A DNA stretch of 64,000 nt from Methylobacterium nodulans ORS 2060. Lineage in GTDB: Bacteria; Pseudomonadota; Alphaproteobacteria; Rhizobiales; Beijerinckiaceae. Shown here one piece after another: positions 24,735 through 33,286 of this stretch. Position numbers and translations under genes: made by a program. The notes beneath the pieces are model-generated. The model searched no databases, was not told the DNA's origin, and saw only the letters and a list, made by a program, of their open reading frames with translations. The number at the start of each line of letters is the position of its first letter. The first letter of the stretch is position 1. The stretch spans positions 7,177,001 through 7,241,000 of the forward strand of contig NC_011894.1 of the NCBI RefSeq assembly GCF_000022085.1. The letters are read 5' to 3'.

Positions 24735-25709
24735 ATGAGCTTCACCCTGATCCCGCAGGCCAAGGCCCGTCTCCACCGCTCCGAACTCGCGGTGCCGGGC
24801 TCGAACCCGACCTTCATGGAGAAGTCGGCCCAGTCGGCGGCGGACGTCATCTTCCTCGACCTCGAGGATGCGGTCGCGCCGGACGACAAGGAGCAGGCCC
24901 GCAAGAACATCATCCAGGCGCTCAACGAGATCGACTGGGGCAACAAGACCATGATGATCCGCATCAATGGTCTCGACACCCACTACATGTACCGGGACGT
25001 GGTCGACATCGTGGAGGCTTGCCCGCGCCTCGACATGATCCTGATCCCCAAGGTCGGCGTGCCGGCGGACGTCTACGCGATCGACGTGCTGGTGACGCAG
25101 ATCGAGCAGGCCAAGAAGCGTGAGAAGAAGATCGGCTTCGAGGTGCTGATCGAGACGGCCCTCGGCATGGCGAACGTGGAGGCGATCGCGCAATCGTCGA
25201 AGCGCCTGGAGGCGATGTCCTTCGGGGTGGCCGACTACGCGGCCTCGACCCGGGCCCGCTCCACCGTGATCGGCGGCGTCAACCCGGATTACGCGGTGCT
25301 GACCGACAAGGATGCGGAGGGCCGGCGCGAGACCCACTGGGCCGATCCGTGGCTCTTCGCCCAGAACCGCATGCTGGTCGCCTGCCGCGCCTACGGCCTT
25401 CGCCCGATCGACGGCCCCTTCGGCGACTTCAGCGACCCGGATGGCTTCCGGGCGGCGGCCAAGCGCTGCGCGGTTCTGGGCTTCGAGGGCAAGTGGGCGA
25501 TCCACCCCTCGCAGATTGAGCTCGCCAACGAGGTCTTCACGCCGACCGAGGCCGAGGTGACCAAGGCCCGCCGCATCCTGCAGGCCATGGAGGAGGCCGC
25601 CAAGGCCGGCCGCGGCGCCGTCTCCCTCGACGGCCGCCTCATCGACATCGCCTCGATCCGCATGGCCGAGGCGCTGATCGAGAAGGCCGACGCCATGGCG
25701 AAGGTCTGA
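24735..25709 (+). CDS. mclA: L-malyl-CoA lyase
   Basis: MclA cleaves malyl-CoA to acetyl-CoA and glyoxylate, closing the serine cycle; enzymes of this type can also act on beta-methylmalyl-CoA. The 324-residue protein is of the HpcH/HpaI-citrate lyase beta family. It has LDLEDAVAPDDKEQAR, RINGLDT, IPKVGVPADVYA and the glutamate-containing FEVLIETALGMANVE that binds magnesium. The end, GKWAIHPSQIELANEVF, is typical. A good GAGGAGG precedes ATG 24735. It is the last gene of the cluster; a 16-base inverted repeat lies about 80 bases downstream. Confidence 0.95.
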   Translation: MSFTLIPQAKARLHRSELAVPGSNPTFMEKSAQSAADVIFLDLEDAVAPDDKEQARKNIIQALNEIDWGNKTMMIRINGLDTHYMYRDVVDIVEACPRLDMILIPKVGVPADVYAIDVLVTQIEQAKKREKKIGFEVLIETALGMANVEAIAQSSKRLEAMSFGVADYAASTRARSTVIGGVNPDYAVLTDKDAEGRRETHWADPWLFAQNRMLVACRAYGLRPIDGPFGDFSDPDGFRAAAKRCAVLGFEGKWAIHPSQIELANEVFTPTEAEVTKARRILQAMEEAAKAGRGAVSLDGRLIDIASIRMAEALIEKADAMAKV

Positions 25710-25789
25710 GCCGCCATCCGGCTGCTTGCCGCACCATGCGGATCGAGGCTTCGCTTAAGGGGGCGCGGAGCCGAGGTCCGCACGGGCTT

Positions 25790-25832
25790 GATGATCCGGT
25801 GTCCGAACCGACCGTCCGGACACCGGATCATC
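25790..25832. repeat. Inverted repeat after mclA
   Basis: GATGATCCGGTGTCCG (25790-25805) is matched exactly by its reverse complement (25817-25832) around an 11-base loop. There is no T tract. Related half-sites sit at 26468-26496 and near 14864-14905. It could mark the end of the serine-cycle message. Confidence 0.55.
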
Positions 25833-26200
25833 CCAACGGCCCCGGCTGCTGCCGCAGCGGGTGCTGACGCGCATGCTCACGCATCGGGCCGTTGACCCAT
25901 CTCGAATTGCCGATGCCAAGCCAAAAGGCTTGGCGACAATTCGAGAGCGGAACCAACGGTCATTGCCGACCCTGGGGGGATGAAACCGGCTGACCGAGCG
26001 CTCCCTCCCGTGGCAGCCAACCCCGGCCCTCATGCTGAGGTGGCCGGCGGAGCCGGCCCTCGAAGCACCCCTGAACGATGGTCCGAGGCTCCGGTGGATG
26101 GGATGAGCGGTCAGGCGTGCTTCGAGGCAGCCTGCGCGGTCTTCGATCGCCAGCGCCTCAGCATGGAGGAGCGGGGCGGCTTCCACGCACTCAGGCTCAT
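25833..26200. repeat. Intergenic mosaic repeat, copy 4 (after mclA)
   Basis: The 784-base gap between mclA and the ATP12 gene has no gene. This copy begins with the ACGGCCC module and a long hairpin: CTCGAATTG (25901-25909) pairs with CAATTCGAG (25937-25945) around an inner stem GCCAAGCC/GGCTTGGC. The GGATGAAACCGGCTGA module, CTCATGCTGAGG, the long core and CTCAGCATGGAGG plus GCGGCTTCCACGCA follow. Confidence 0.75.
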
Positions 26201-26259
26201 GTCAGCCCACGCGACGATGTCCGCCTGACGCGTCCGGCGACGATCGAGGATCGGCTCAC

Positions 26260-26446
26260 CCGCTCTCCCTTTCCCGGGCGCATGCAGCGTCAGCGGAATG
26301 CGACCCGGGACCCAGCACGAAAAGTCGCGCAGCGACTACTTGTCAGCCACGGTGGAGGAAAACGGAGCCGCTGCGCGGCAACTCACTGTGCTGGGTCCCG
26401 GATCTCCGTCCTCTGGCGCTCCAGTCGTCCGGGAAAGAGAGAGCGG
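26260..26446. repeat. Nested inverted-repeat element
   Basis: The outer arms (26260-26277 and 26429-26446) are 18 bases with one mismatch, reading CCGCTCTCCCTTTCCCGG and its partner. The inner arms (26305-26318 and 26388-26401) are 14 perfect bases, CCGGGACCCAGCAC and its reverse complement. A third, imperfect pair (GTCGCGCAGCG with CGCTGCGCGGC) lies inside. No open frame fills it. Size and symmetry resemble a small non-autonomous mobile element. Confidence 0.55.
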
Positions 26447-26493
26447 GGAAAGGGCGGAGAACCTGTGATCCGGTCTCCGAACCGACCGTCCGG

Positions 26494-27282
26494 TCAAACG
26501 GTGAGCGCCACCAGGCGTGCCGCCGCCGCGAATTCCTCCCAGCGGAGCGCGCGGCGCGCCTCCGCCTCCTCGTCGCGGCCCCAGACGCTCGCCTGGAAGA
26601 TCTCGTCGACATGCGCCGCCGCCCAGGCCTCCTCGGCCGTGAGGCGCCCGTGCAGCACCGCGAGGGCGAGGAGCACCGAGCCGGTGAGCGTCGTCATGAC
26701 GTGGAGGCCCGTGAGCGCGAGCGGGCTCTCCACCGCCTCGACCGCCCGGCGCACCGCCTGAAGCGACTCCTCCGGCTGCGGGACGTGCATCACCCCCTCG
26801 GCCAGCATGAAGCGGGCGCCGAGTTCGCTGCGCGCCCAGTCCAGCACCGGGTCCCAGGCCGCCGACTGGCTCGCCACCAGCCGGGCCGGGTCGCCCGCCC
26901 GGTAGGCCAGGAGGTCGGAGCCCGCGTAAGCCGCGATGTCCTCGGCCACCGCCGCGCGTCGGTCCGCCACCCCGTCGAGGGCGGTGTTGACGAGGCGCGT
27001 CAGCGGCATGCGGGCGGGATCGATCTCCTCGCCTTGCGCCCCCCACTCCTCCGCGAGCGCCTGCGCCACGGCGGCCTGTGGCACCGCGAGCATCCGGCGG
27101 CCGGGGGTGCGGGCCGGGCGCCCGTCGAGAACGAGCCGGTGCCCGTCCTCCGCCGCCGCAACGCCGGCCTCGGCGTAGAACCGCTTGGGCAGGGCGGGCC
27201 GGCTCGCCTGCCGGGCGGCGCGGAGGGGATCGGGGTTCTGCTCGGTCTGGCCCAGCCAGTCGCGGAGGGGGTCGTCGCTCAT
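26494..27282 (-). CDS. ATP12-family F1-ATPase assembly chaperone
   Basis: The 262-residue protein belongs to the ATP12 family, known in mitochondria and conserved in alphaproteobacteria; it helps fold the F1 alpha subunit. Recognisable stretches are PKRFYAEAGVAAAEDGHRLVLDGRPARTPG near the start, AEEWGAQGEEIDPARMPLTRLVNTALDGV, DLLAYRAGDPARLVASQ and LTGSVLLALAVLHGRLTAEEAWAAAHVDE. It is the last gene of a minus-strand run with a HAD hydrolase (gap 49 bases) and an RluA pseudouridine synthase, a common alphaproteobacterial order. Confidence 0.88.
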   Translation of the reverse strand: MSDDPLRDWLGQTEQNPDPLRAARQASRPALPKRFYAEAGVAAAEDGHRLVLDGRPARTPGRRMLAVPQAAVAQALAEEWGAQGEEIDPARMPLTRLVNTALDGVADRRAAVAEDIAAYAGSDLLAYRAGDPARLVASQSAAWDPVLDWARSELGARFMLAEGVMHVPQPEESLQAVRRAVEAVESPLALTGLHVMTTLTGSVLLALAVLHGRLTAEEAWAAAHVDEIFQASVWGRDEEAEARRALRWEEFAAAARLVALTV

Positions 27283-27331
27283 GGATGCCAGATAGGGTGT
27301 CGCGGGACGCGATGCGAGGCGTGCGACCGCA

Positions 27332-27991
27332 TCACGTCCTCAGCCGCTCCTCCAGCACGGCGCCGAGTTCCGCATAGGTGTCGACGACCTGCTGGGCGCC
27401 GGCCGCGGTGAGCGCCTCGGCGGTGTGGTAGCCCCAGGCGACGCCGATCGGCAGCACCTGTGCGCCGCGGGCCATCACCATGTCGTAGGTGGTGTCGCCG
27501 ATCATCAGCGTGTCGGCGGGTCCGAGGCCGACCTCGTCCATTGCCTGATGCAGCATCGCCGGATGCGGTTTCGAGGGCGCGTCGTCGGCGGTCTGGACCG
27601 TGGAGAACCAGCCCTCCCAGCCATAGGCCTGCACGAGGTGCTCGACGCCGCGGCGCGATTTGCCGGTGGCGATGCCGAGCAGCACCTCCGGCGACCGGTG
27701 CAGCCGCGCGATGAGGTCGGCGGCGCCCGGGAACAGCGGCTCGCGCAGGGCCGCCTCGGCGCGCAGGCGGCCGAAGGCCTCCTTGTAATGGGCCGCGAGC
27801 GCCGTCACCGGGCCGTCCGAGCCGACGAGCGCCGTGAAGGCCTGGGGCAGCGACAGGCCCACCACCGAGAGCGACCGCTCGCGGCTCGGCGCAGGCAGGC
27901 CGACGGCCGCGAAGGCCGCGCGCTGCGCGGCGACGATCAGGTGCTGGCTGTCGACGAGGGTGCCGTCGACATCGAAGACGATGAGGATCAC
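27332..27991 (-). CDS. HAD-superfamily phosphatase, phosphoglycolate phosphatase-like
   Basis: This 219-residue HAD subfamily IA hydrolase starts MILIVFDVDGTLVDS; Asp8 is the nucleophile and Asp10 the acid/base. Motif II is ATGKS, and motif III/IV are KPHPAM and MIGDTTYDM. The cap domain lies between about residues 18 and 85. Family members hydrolyse small phosphate esters such as phosphoglycolate; the substrate is not shown by sequence. It sits in the conserved order pseudouridine synthase, HAD, ATP12. Confidence 0.85.
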   Translation of the reverse strand: MILIVFDVDGTLVDSQHLIVAAQRAAFAAVGLPAPSRERSLSVVGLSLPQAFTALVGSDGPVTALAAHYKEAFGRLRAEAALREPLFPGAADLIARLHRSPEVLLGIATGKSRRGVEHLVQAYGWEGWFSTVQTADDAPSKPHPAMLHQAMDEVGLGPADTLMIGDTTYDMVMARGAQVLPIGVAWGYHTAEALTAAGAQQVVDTYAELGAVLEERLRT

Positions 27992-28023
27992 GCGCGCCGG
28001 TCCGTTCGGCCGGGCCTCCCCGT

Positions 28024-28392
28024 TCAGGGCCGCGTGCGGGCGGGGCTCCCCGGCTGGTGGATCCGCTCATAGCCCAGGCGGCAGCGGATCAGGAAGCGGC
28101 GCCGTGCCCCACCCTTCAGATTGCGCCGCAGGGCGGCACGGTTGCAGGCGGCGTAGGTGATGCGGCGCTTCGCCCGCCCTGCGCCGCGTCCGTCGGGCTT
28201 CGCGGCGGGACCGGTGCCCGGCTGCGGGGCGGCCTGGGTCGTCTCGGCCTGGGGCGGCGTGGCGGGAGCCGCGGCCGGGGGCGCCGGAGGCGGCGCCTGA
28301 GCCAGGGAGACGGCCGGCGGCAGCGCCGCCGCGGCGAACCCGAGAAGGCCAAGGCAGGCGAGCGCGACGGATCTCATCGGGCCGGGTCGCAT
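28024..28392 (-). CDS. Exported protein with a PsiF-like C-terminal motif
   Basis: The 122-residue product has a signal peptide (about residues 6-31, ending SLAQA), a Pro/Ala-rich linker to about residue 70, and a basic C-terminal part: CNRAALRRNLKGGARRRF then C about 5 residues later. That spacing (CN..A....LKG..R..F...C) resembles the repeat unit of phosphate-starvation-inducible PsiF proteins, here in a single copy and unusually Arg-rich. The role is unknown. ATG 28392 or 28377 may be used. It lies 32 bases upstream of the HAD gene, probably in one transcript. Confidence 0.6.
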   Translation of the reverse strand: MRPGPMRSVALACLGLLGFAAAALPPAVSLAQAPPPAPPAAAPATPPQAETTQAAPQPGTGPAAKPDGRGAGRAKRRITYAACNRAALRRNLKGGARRRFLIRCRLGYERIHQPGSPARTRP

Positions 28393-28555
28393 GGGCGTGA
28401 GGCTCTCTTTCCGGACAAGATCGACAGGCCGCGGAACCGCGCGACGGCACCGCTTGAGAAGATAAGGCGCCGCGGGATCCTGCCAAGGCCCGGCCTCCCG
28501 CCCTGCGGCATCGCCTCGTCGGGCGCTGACGGATGTCCACGTCTCCGGACGGACT

Positions 28556-29929
28556 CTAACTCTCGGGCGCCTCGACGATCGGGTCGTAGCGGCTGGCGTC
28601 GAAGCCGAGCAGGTTCCAGCTCTGAGCCATGTGCGGCGGCAGCGGCGCGGTCACGTCCACGGGCTTGTTGGTGCGCGGATGCGGGATGACGATGCGGCGG
28701 GCGAGCAGGTGCAGGCGGTTCTGCAGGCCCCCCGGCAGCTCCCAGTTCTCGATGTCGAAATATTTCGGGTCGCCGACGAGCGGGTGCCCGATATGGGCGG
28801 CGTGCGCGCGCAGCTGGTGCGTGCGCCCGGTGACCGGCTTCAGCGACAGCCAGGAGAGCTTCTGGCCTGCCTGATCGACGACCGCGTAGTAGGTGAGCGC
28901 GTGGCTCGCCCCCTCGTCCCCGTGCTGGGCGACCCGCATCCGGGCATCCGCATCGCCCATCTCCTCCTTGGCGAGATAGGTGGAGATCCGCCCCTGGCGC
29001 ACCCGCGGCACGCCCGCGGCGAGCGCCCAGTAGATCTTGCGCGCCGCGCGCGACCGGAAGGTCTTGGCCAAAGTCGCGGCGGCGAGGCGGGACTTGGCGA
29101 CGACGAGGCAGCCCGCCGTGTCCTTGTCGAGGCGGTGGACGAGCCGTGGCTTCTGGCCGTCCGGCGTGCGCAGAGCCTCAAGCAGCCCGTCCACATGCCG
29201 CTTCGTGCCCGAGCCGCCCTGGACCGCGAGGCCGAAGGGCTTGTTGAGCACCATCATGTCCTGGTCCTCGTAGAGCACCAGGGAGCGCAGGAAGGCGAGG
29301 TCGCTCTCCGCCCTGGCGGGGCTGGGGCTAGACGGCGGCGCATCGAGCTTGAGCGGCGGTACGCGCACGCTCGCGCCGGGCTCGACCCGGTCGGCGGCCT
29401 TGGCCCGCTTGCCGTTGACCCGCAATTCCCCCTTGCGCACCAGGCTCTGGATGCGGGTGAAGGGCAGCTGCGGGAAGCGTGCGGACAGGAAGCGGTCGAT
29501 GCGCATCCCGGCCTCGTCGGGCGTCACCTCCAGCATCTGCACGCCGGTTGCAAGCGCTGCCGCAGTCGCCTCCCGCATCTCCCGGCGCGTCGGTCCGGTT
29601 GCGGGGGCCGGCCGCGGCGGCCGGGCCGGGGCGGCCCGGGAGGCGGCCGGCTGGCGGGCGGGCTTGTCAGGGCTGGGCTTGCCGCGATTCGGCTTGGCCG
29701 GGTTTGGCTTGGCCGGGTTCTGCTTGGCGGCGGGGCCGGGTGCCCTGCCCTCCTCGTCCCGTGCCCAGGGCGCGGCGTCGCTCAGATCGCGGCCGCCGGC
29801 GGCGCGCTGGGCGGCATCCCGTGCGGTGTTGCGCGGCCCCGTGCGCGCCCGCGCCGGCGGCCGGGCGGGCCGGCGCCCGGCCGGGCCGGATTGCGAGCGG
29901 CCGCCGCGGGAGGGAGGTTTTGCGGTCAT
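28556..29929 (-). CDS. RluA-family 23S rRNA pseudouridine synthase, RluC-like
   Basis: This isomerises specific uridines of 23S rRNA to pseudouridine. The 457-residue protein has a Pro/Lys/Arg-rich extension of about 120 residues, then an S4 RNA-binding domain (MRIDRFLSARFPQLPFTRIQSLVRKGELRVNGK) and the catalytic domain. The active aspartate is in RLVHRLDKDTAG and the late motif is PVTGRTHQLRAHA. The extension contains a short tandem repeat, KPNPAKPNRGKPSPDKP, from 15-base units at 29686-29728; such extensions are far longer here than in E. coli RluC. ATG 29929 begins MTAKPPSRGG; the frame is open to 29974. Confidence 0.88.
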   Translation of the reverse strand: MTAKPPSRGGRSQSGPAGRRPARPPARARTGPRNTARDAAQRAAGGRDLSDAAPWARDEEGRAPGPAAKQNPAKPNPAKPNRGKPSPDKPARQPAASRAAPARPPRPAPATGPTRREMREATAAALATGVQMLEVTPDEAGMRIDRFLSARFPQLPFTRIQSLVRKGELRVNGKRAKAADRVEPGASVRVPPLKLDAPPSSPSPARAESDLAFLRSLVLYEDQDMMVLNKPFGLAVQGGSGTKRHVDGLLEALRTPDGQKPRLVHRLDKDTAGCLVVAKSRLAAATLAKTFRSRAARKIYWALAAGVPRVRQGRISTYLAKEEMGDADARMRVAQHGDEGASHALTYYAVVDQAGQKLSWLSLKPVTGRTHQLRAHAAHIGHPLVGDPKYFDIENWELPGGLQNRLHLLARRIVIPHPRTNKPVDVTAPLPPHMAQSWNLLGFDASRYDPIVEAPES

Positions 29930-29946
29930 GCGGCGCTTCCCAAAGC

Positions 29947-30042
29947 CTGTGCGGGCGGAACGGATGCCGGTCACCGCAGAAAATGCGGCAAACTCAAGGG
30001 CCTAGAGCGGCACCCGGTCACCCGGAACGGATGCTGCTCTAG
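29947..30042. repeat. CTAGAGCGGCA palindromic repeat, copy 1
   Basis: CTAGAGCGGCACCCG (from 30002) and CGGATGCTGCTCTAG (to 30042) form an imperfect 15-base inverted repeat. The flank GCCGGTCACCGCAGAAAATG and TGCGGCAAA is the inverse of the sequence beside the copy at 35966-36056, so the whole element is present in opposite orientation. Confidence 0.7.
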
Positions 30043-30066
30043 CATCGGGCCTTGGCCTCCGCAAAC

Positions 30067-30890
30067 TCACAGCCAGGGCGTGCGCACGAAGCCCTCGATC
30101 CGGCCCCGGGCGACGGGCCGCGCCTCCTGCGCCTCGACGCCGAAGCGGCGGACGATGTCGGCCGCGACGCCCCGGAAATCCTCCACCGCCCGGGCGCGGG
30201 CGCGGTGGCGCCGCACCGGTCGGCGGCGGGCGAAGGCCTCGCTCACCGCCACGTCGGTGCGCACGCCGCGGATCATCTGCCCCGGGCCGAAGCTCGTGCG
30301 CAGCTGGCCGAGCACCTCCTTCTCGACGTTCGAGCGCAGGTCGATGCGCATCGGCGCGATGGCGAAGCCCTGCTCCGCCGCCCCGTGCTGGAGCATCAGG
30401 CCGTGATAGGAGCGGGCGAATTGCCGGACGCCCTCCAGGCCGAGCGGATCAGGGTGGTGGGGATGATGACGCCGTCGCTCGCCATCAGGGCGCAGATCGT
30501 GAGCGCCGCGGCGGCGGGCGGCACGTCGAGGAGCATCAGGTCGTAGTCGGGCCGCAGCGGCTCCAGCGCCTCCGCGAGGCAGCGGATGCCCGCGCCCGAG
30601 ATCTGCCCGTCGAAGCTGCGGTCGGCGGGCAGCAGGTCGACCCCGTCCTCCGGGCTGCGCAGCACCGCCTCCCGGAGATCCCCCCGCCGGCCGCGAAGCG
30701 GCGCATGGGCGTTGGCCGAGCCGAGCCGGGCCGCCAGCCCGAAGCCGAGGCCCGCATGGCCCTGCGGATCGAGATCCACCACCAGCACCCGGAAGTGCTC
30801 GGCCGCGAGATCGGCCGCGACATTCACCGCAGTGGTCGATTTCCCGGTGCCGCCCTTGCAGTTAGCGATCGAGAGGACGCAGGCGGTCAT
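30067..30890 (-). pseudogene. ParA/MinD-like ATPase with a frameshift
   Basis: The first 150 codons encode a Walker-type partition ATPase: deviant Walker A CKGGTGKST (10-18), VDLDPQGHAGLGFG and DLMLLDVPP. After IPTT the frame changes: it runs LIRSAW to a stop, while the neighbouring frame continues DPLGLEGVRQFARSYHGLM and then about 100 more sensible codons (MRIDLRSNVEKEVLGQLRTSFG). One missing base near 30449-30456 explains this. It is either a real pseudogene or a sequencing error. A palindrome 100 bases upstream (30993-31011) may be its operator. It sits between the pseudouridine synthase and rarA, where this synteny block usually has other genes. No parB is nearby. Confidence 0.75.
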
Positions 30891-30992
30891 GACACGGGGA
30901 CCATGCGCGCCGCGCAGTGGCGCGCCTGTTCTTCTCTGGATTCGACCATCGTGACGCCATCCTGACGCTGCGGAGGCCCGAAGGTCGACTTC

Positions 30993-31011
30993 GTAAACCA
31001 GAATGGTTTAC
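30993..31011. promoter_or_regulatory. Inverted repeat upstream of the ParA-like gene
   Basis: GTAAACC, AGAAT, GGTTTAC is a perfect 7-base inverted repeat in an AT-rich pocket, 103 bases before the ParA-like start. Partition ATPases often bind their own promoters, so an operator or a ParB-type site is possible. Confidence 0.35.
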
Positions 31012-31047
31012 AAATTCGTCACATTTGCAGGTTCGTCGGATGGGCCT

Positions 31048-32361
31048 TCAGCCCTCCTCCCGCCGCCGTGCGCGCTCGGCCTCCCACCAGTCGAGCCGCT
31101 CCGCGATCCGGCGCTCGAAGCCCCGCTCGGTCGGCGTGTAGAAGCGCTGGCGGCCGAGCCGCTCGGGCCAGTAATCCTGGCCCGAGAAGGCCTCGGGCTC
31201 GTCGTGGTCGTAGCGGTAGCCCTCGCCGTAGCCGAGCTTGCGCATCAGCTTCGTCGGCGCGTTCAGGATGGTGCGAGGCGGCGGGAGCGAGCCGTGCTCC
31301 TTGGCGGCGCGGGTCGCAGCCTTCCAGGCCGTGTAGACGGCGTTCGATTTCGGCGCGGTGGCGAGGTAGACCGTGGCCTGCGCCAGGGCGAGCTCGCCCT
31401 CCGGCGAGCCCAGGAAGTCGAAGGCCTCCTTGGCGGCGTTGGCGACCGCAAGCGCCTGCGGGTCGGCAAGGCCCACATCCTCGACCGCAGCGCGCACCAG
31501 CCGGCGGGCGATGAACAGCCGGTCCTCCCCGGCATCGAGCATCCGGCAGAGATAGTAGAGGGCCGCGTCCGGGTCCGAGCCGCGGATCGTCTTGTGCAGG
31601 GCGCTGATCAGGTTGTAGTGGCCCTCCTGCGCCTTGTCGTAGACGGGGGCGCGGCGCTGGATCAGCTCCTGGAGCGCCTCGGGGCTCAGCACCTCGTCTG
31701 CATCCGTCGAGCGCCAGATCTCCTCGGCGAGAGTCAGCGCGGCGCGCCCGTCGCCGTCCGCCATGCGCAGCAGCGCGGCCCGCGCCGCCTCGTCGAGGGG
31801 GAGCGGCCGGCCGGTGGCGGCCTCCGCGCGGGCCAGGAGTTTTTCGATCGCCGCCTCGTCGAGGGCGCGGAAGACCAGCACCCGGGCGCGCGACAGGAGC
31901 GCGGCGTTGAGCTCGAAGGACGGGTTCTCCGTCGTGGCGCCGACGAGGGTCACGGTCCCGTCCTCGGTCACCGGCAGGAAGGCGTCGAGCTGGGCGCGGT
32001 TGAAGCGGTGGATCTCGTCCACGAAGAGCAGCGTGCCCTGCCCCGCGGCCCGACGGGCGCGGGCGGCGTCGAACACCTTGCGCAGCTCCGCCACGCCCGA
32101 GAAGATCGCCGAGATCTGCTCGAAATGCAGTGCGGTCTCGCGGGCGAGCAGCCGCGCCACCGTGGTCTTGCCGGTGCCGGGCGGTCCCCAGAGGATCAGC
32201 GAGCCGAGATTTCGTCCCCGCAGGAGGCGGGTGAGCGCCCCGCCCTCCCCGGTCAGGTGCTCCTGGCCCACCACCTCGGCGAGGCTGGTCGGGCGCAGGC
32301 GGTCGGCGAGCGGCCGGGGCGCGTCGGCGGAAAGCCCGGCGGAGGCGAAGAGGTCGGACAT
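31048..32361 (-). CDS. rarA: Replication-associated recombination protein A (AAA+ ATPase)
   Basis: RarA (MgsA) acts at stalled replication forks. The 437-residue protein has the AAA+ core: PLADRLRPTSLAEVVGQEHL, Walker A WGPPGTGKTT (about 58-67), Walker B FVDEIHRFN, and sensor 1 GATTENPSFELN. The C-terminal oligomerisation region contains AALYYLCRMLDAGEDRLFIARRL and the family-typical FYTPTERGFERRI. ATG 32361 is well supported by homologue-like MSDLFASAG. rarA near an RluC-like gene is frequent in alphaproteobacteria. Confidence 0.95.
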   Translation of the reverse strand: MSDLFASAGLSADAPRPLADRLRPTSLAEVVGQEHLTGEGGALTRLLRGRNLGSLILWGPPGTGKTTVARLLARETALHFEQISAIFSGVAELRKVFDAARARRAAGQGTLLFVDEIHRFNRAQLDAFLPVTEDGTVTLVGATTENPSFELNAALLSRARVLVFRALDEAAIEKLLARAEAATGRPLPLDEAARAALLRMADGDGRAALTLAEEIWRSTDADEVLSPEALQELIQRRAPVYDKAQEGHYNLISALHKTIRGSDPDAALYYLCRMLDAGEDRLFIARRLVRAAVEDVGLADPQALAVANAAKEAFDFLGSPEGELALAQATVYLATAPKSNAVYTAWKAATRAAKEHGSLPPPRTILNAPTKLMRKLGYGEGYRYDHDEPEAFSGQDYWPERLGRQRFYTPTERGFERRIAERLDWWEAERARRREEG

Positions 32362-32404
32362 GCCCGCATCAACACCGGCGGGCCGCCTCGCCGCAAGGGT
32401 CGTG

Positions 32405-33040
32405 TTAGGATCCGAGGCCGACCGGGTCTGGGGTGGGCGCGGGCCGCATCTCGCGCCACGCCGCCCACAGCACGCTCGCGGCCGCCTGGAACGAGAAGAT
32501 CACCCCCGCAAGGTCGAGCAGCGCACCCGGCCAGCGGGCCGGCGCCAGGGTGGCGAGGAGCCCGAGCCCCGCGGTGGTGACGGTGGCGACGGCGTCGTTG
32601 CGGGCGTTGAGCCAGGTCGCGCGGATCAGCGGGTTGTCGTCGGCGCGGAAGCGCAGGAGGGTGATGGCGGCAAGGCAGGCCACCAGGGTCGCCATCAGGT
32701 TTGCGGTGACGATCTCGCTCACGCCCTCGCCGGCCGGCTCGTGCAGGTCCGCGAGGAAATCCGTCAGCCCGTCGATACCCGTCGCCGCCAGAATGCCCGC
32801 AATGACCAGGGCCGAGAGCCGCTCGATCCGCGCGCCGCGGCCGAAGGCCAGGGCCGCCACCACGTTGAGCGCGATGTCGTAGCCGAAGGAGCCCGCCTCC
32901 GCGAGGAGCGACCGCGACCCGCTCTGGCGGGCGATCAGCGCCTCGCCGAGCGCCGCGACGAGCGTCATGGCGGCAATGGCCCAGATGCGCCGCGTGTAGT
33001 CCGACCGGCCTTCGCCCGCCGGCGCTTCGGTCCGATCCAT
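32405..33040 (-). CDS. Cation diffusion facilitator-like membrane protein
   Basis: This 211-residue protein has five to six hydrophobic segments and resembles the membrane domain of CDF metal transporters: AEAGSFGYDIALNVVAALAFGRGARIERL is the helix 2-3 region, followed by NLMATLVACLAAI and WLNARNDAVATVTTAGLGLLATL. CDF helix 5 normally reads HxxxD; here it is N-A-R-N-D, and the helix 2 site also lacks the usual second Asp, so metal transport is uncertain. The C-terminal cytoplasmic domain is missing, as in short CDF-like proteins. It is a single gene upstream of rarA. Confidence 0.7.
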   Translation of the reverse strand: MDRTEAPAGEGRSDYTRRIWAIAAMTLVAALGEALIARQSGSRSLLAEAGSFGYDIALNVVAALAFGRGARIERLSALVIAGILAATGIDGLTDFLADLHEPAGEGVSEIVTANLMATLVACLAAITLLRFRADDNPLIRATWLNARNDAVATVTTAGLGLLATLAPARWPGALLDLAGVIFSFQAAASVLWAAWREMRPAPTPDPVGLGS

Positions 33041-33286
33041 TCCTACAGTCCCGGTGCTGCCACGATGTCGCGAGCAAACCCGGCCGGATTGACTGAATTG
33101 AGGCGGCTTGGCCGGCGCCGGAGCGCTGATGGTCGCGGTCGAACTGGCTAAAGGCCGTCCGGCCGACCCTGTTCGGCATCGGTGTCTCGGTGCCGAGATC
33201 CGGCCGGATCGGTCGCGGGCCGGCGGATTAGCGTTTCCTTAACCATCGCCACCCATCGTCGTCAGCGATCGAGAGAGGAGGTGAGC

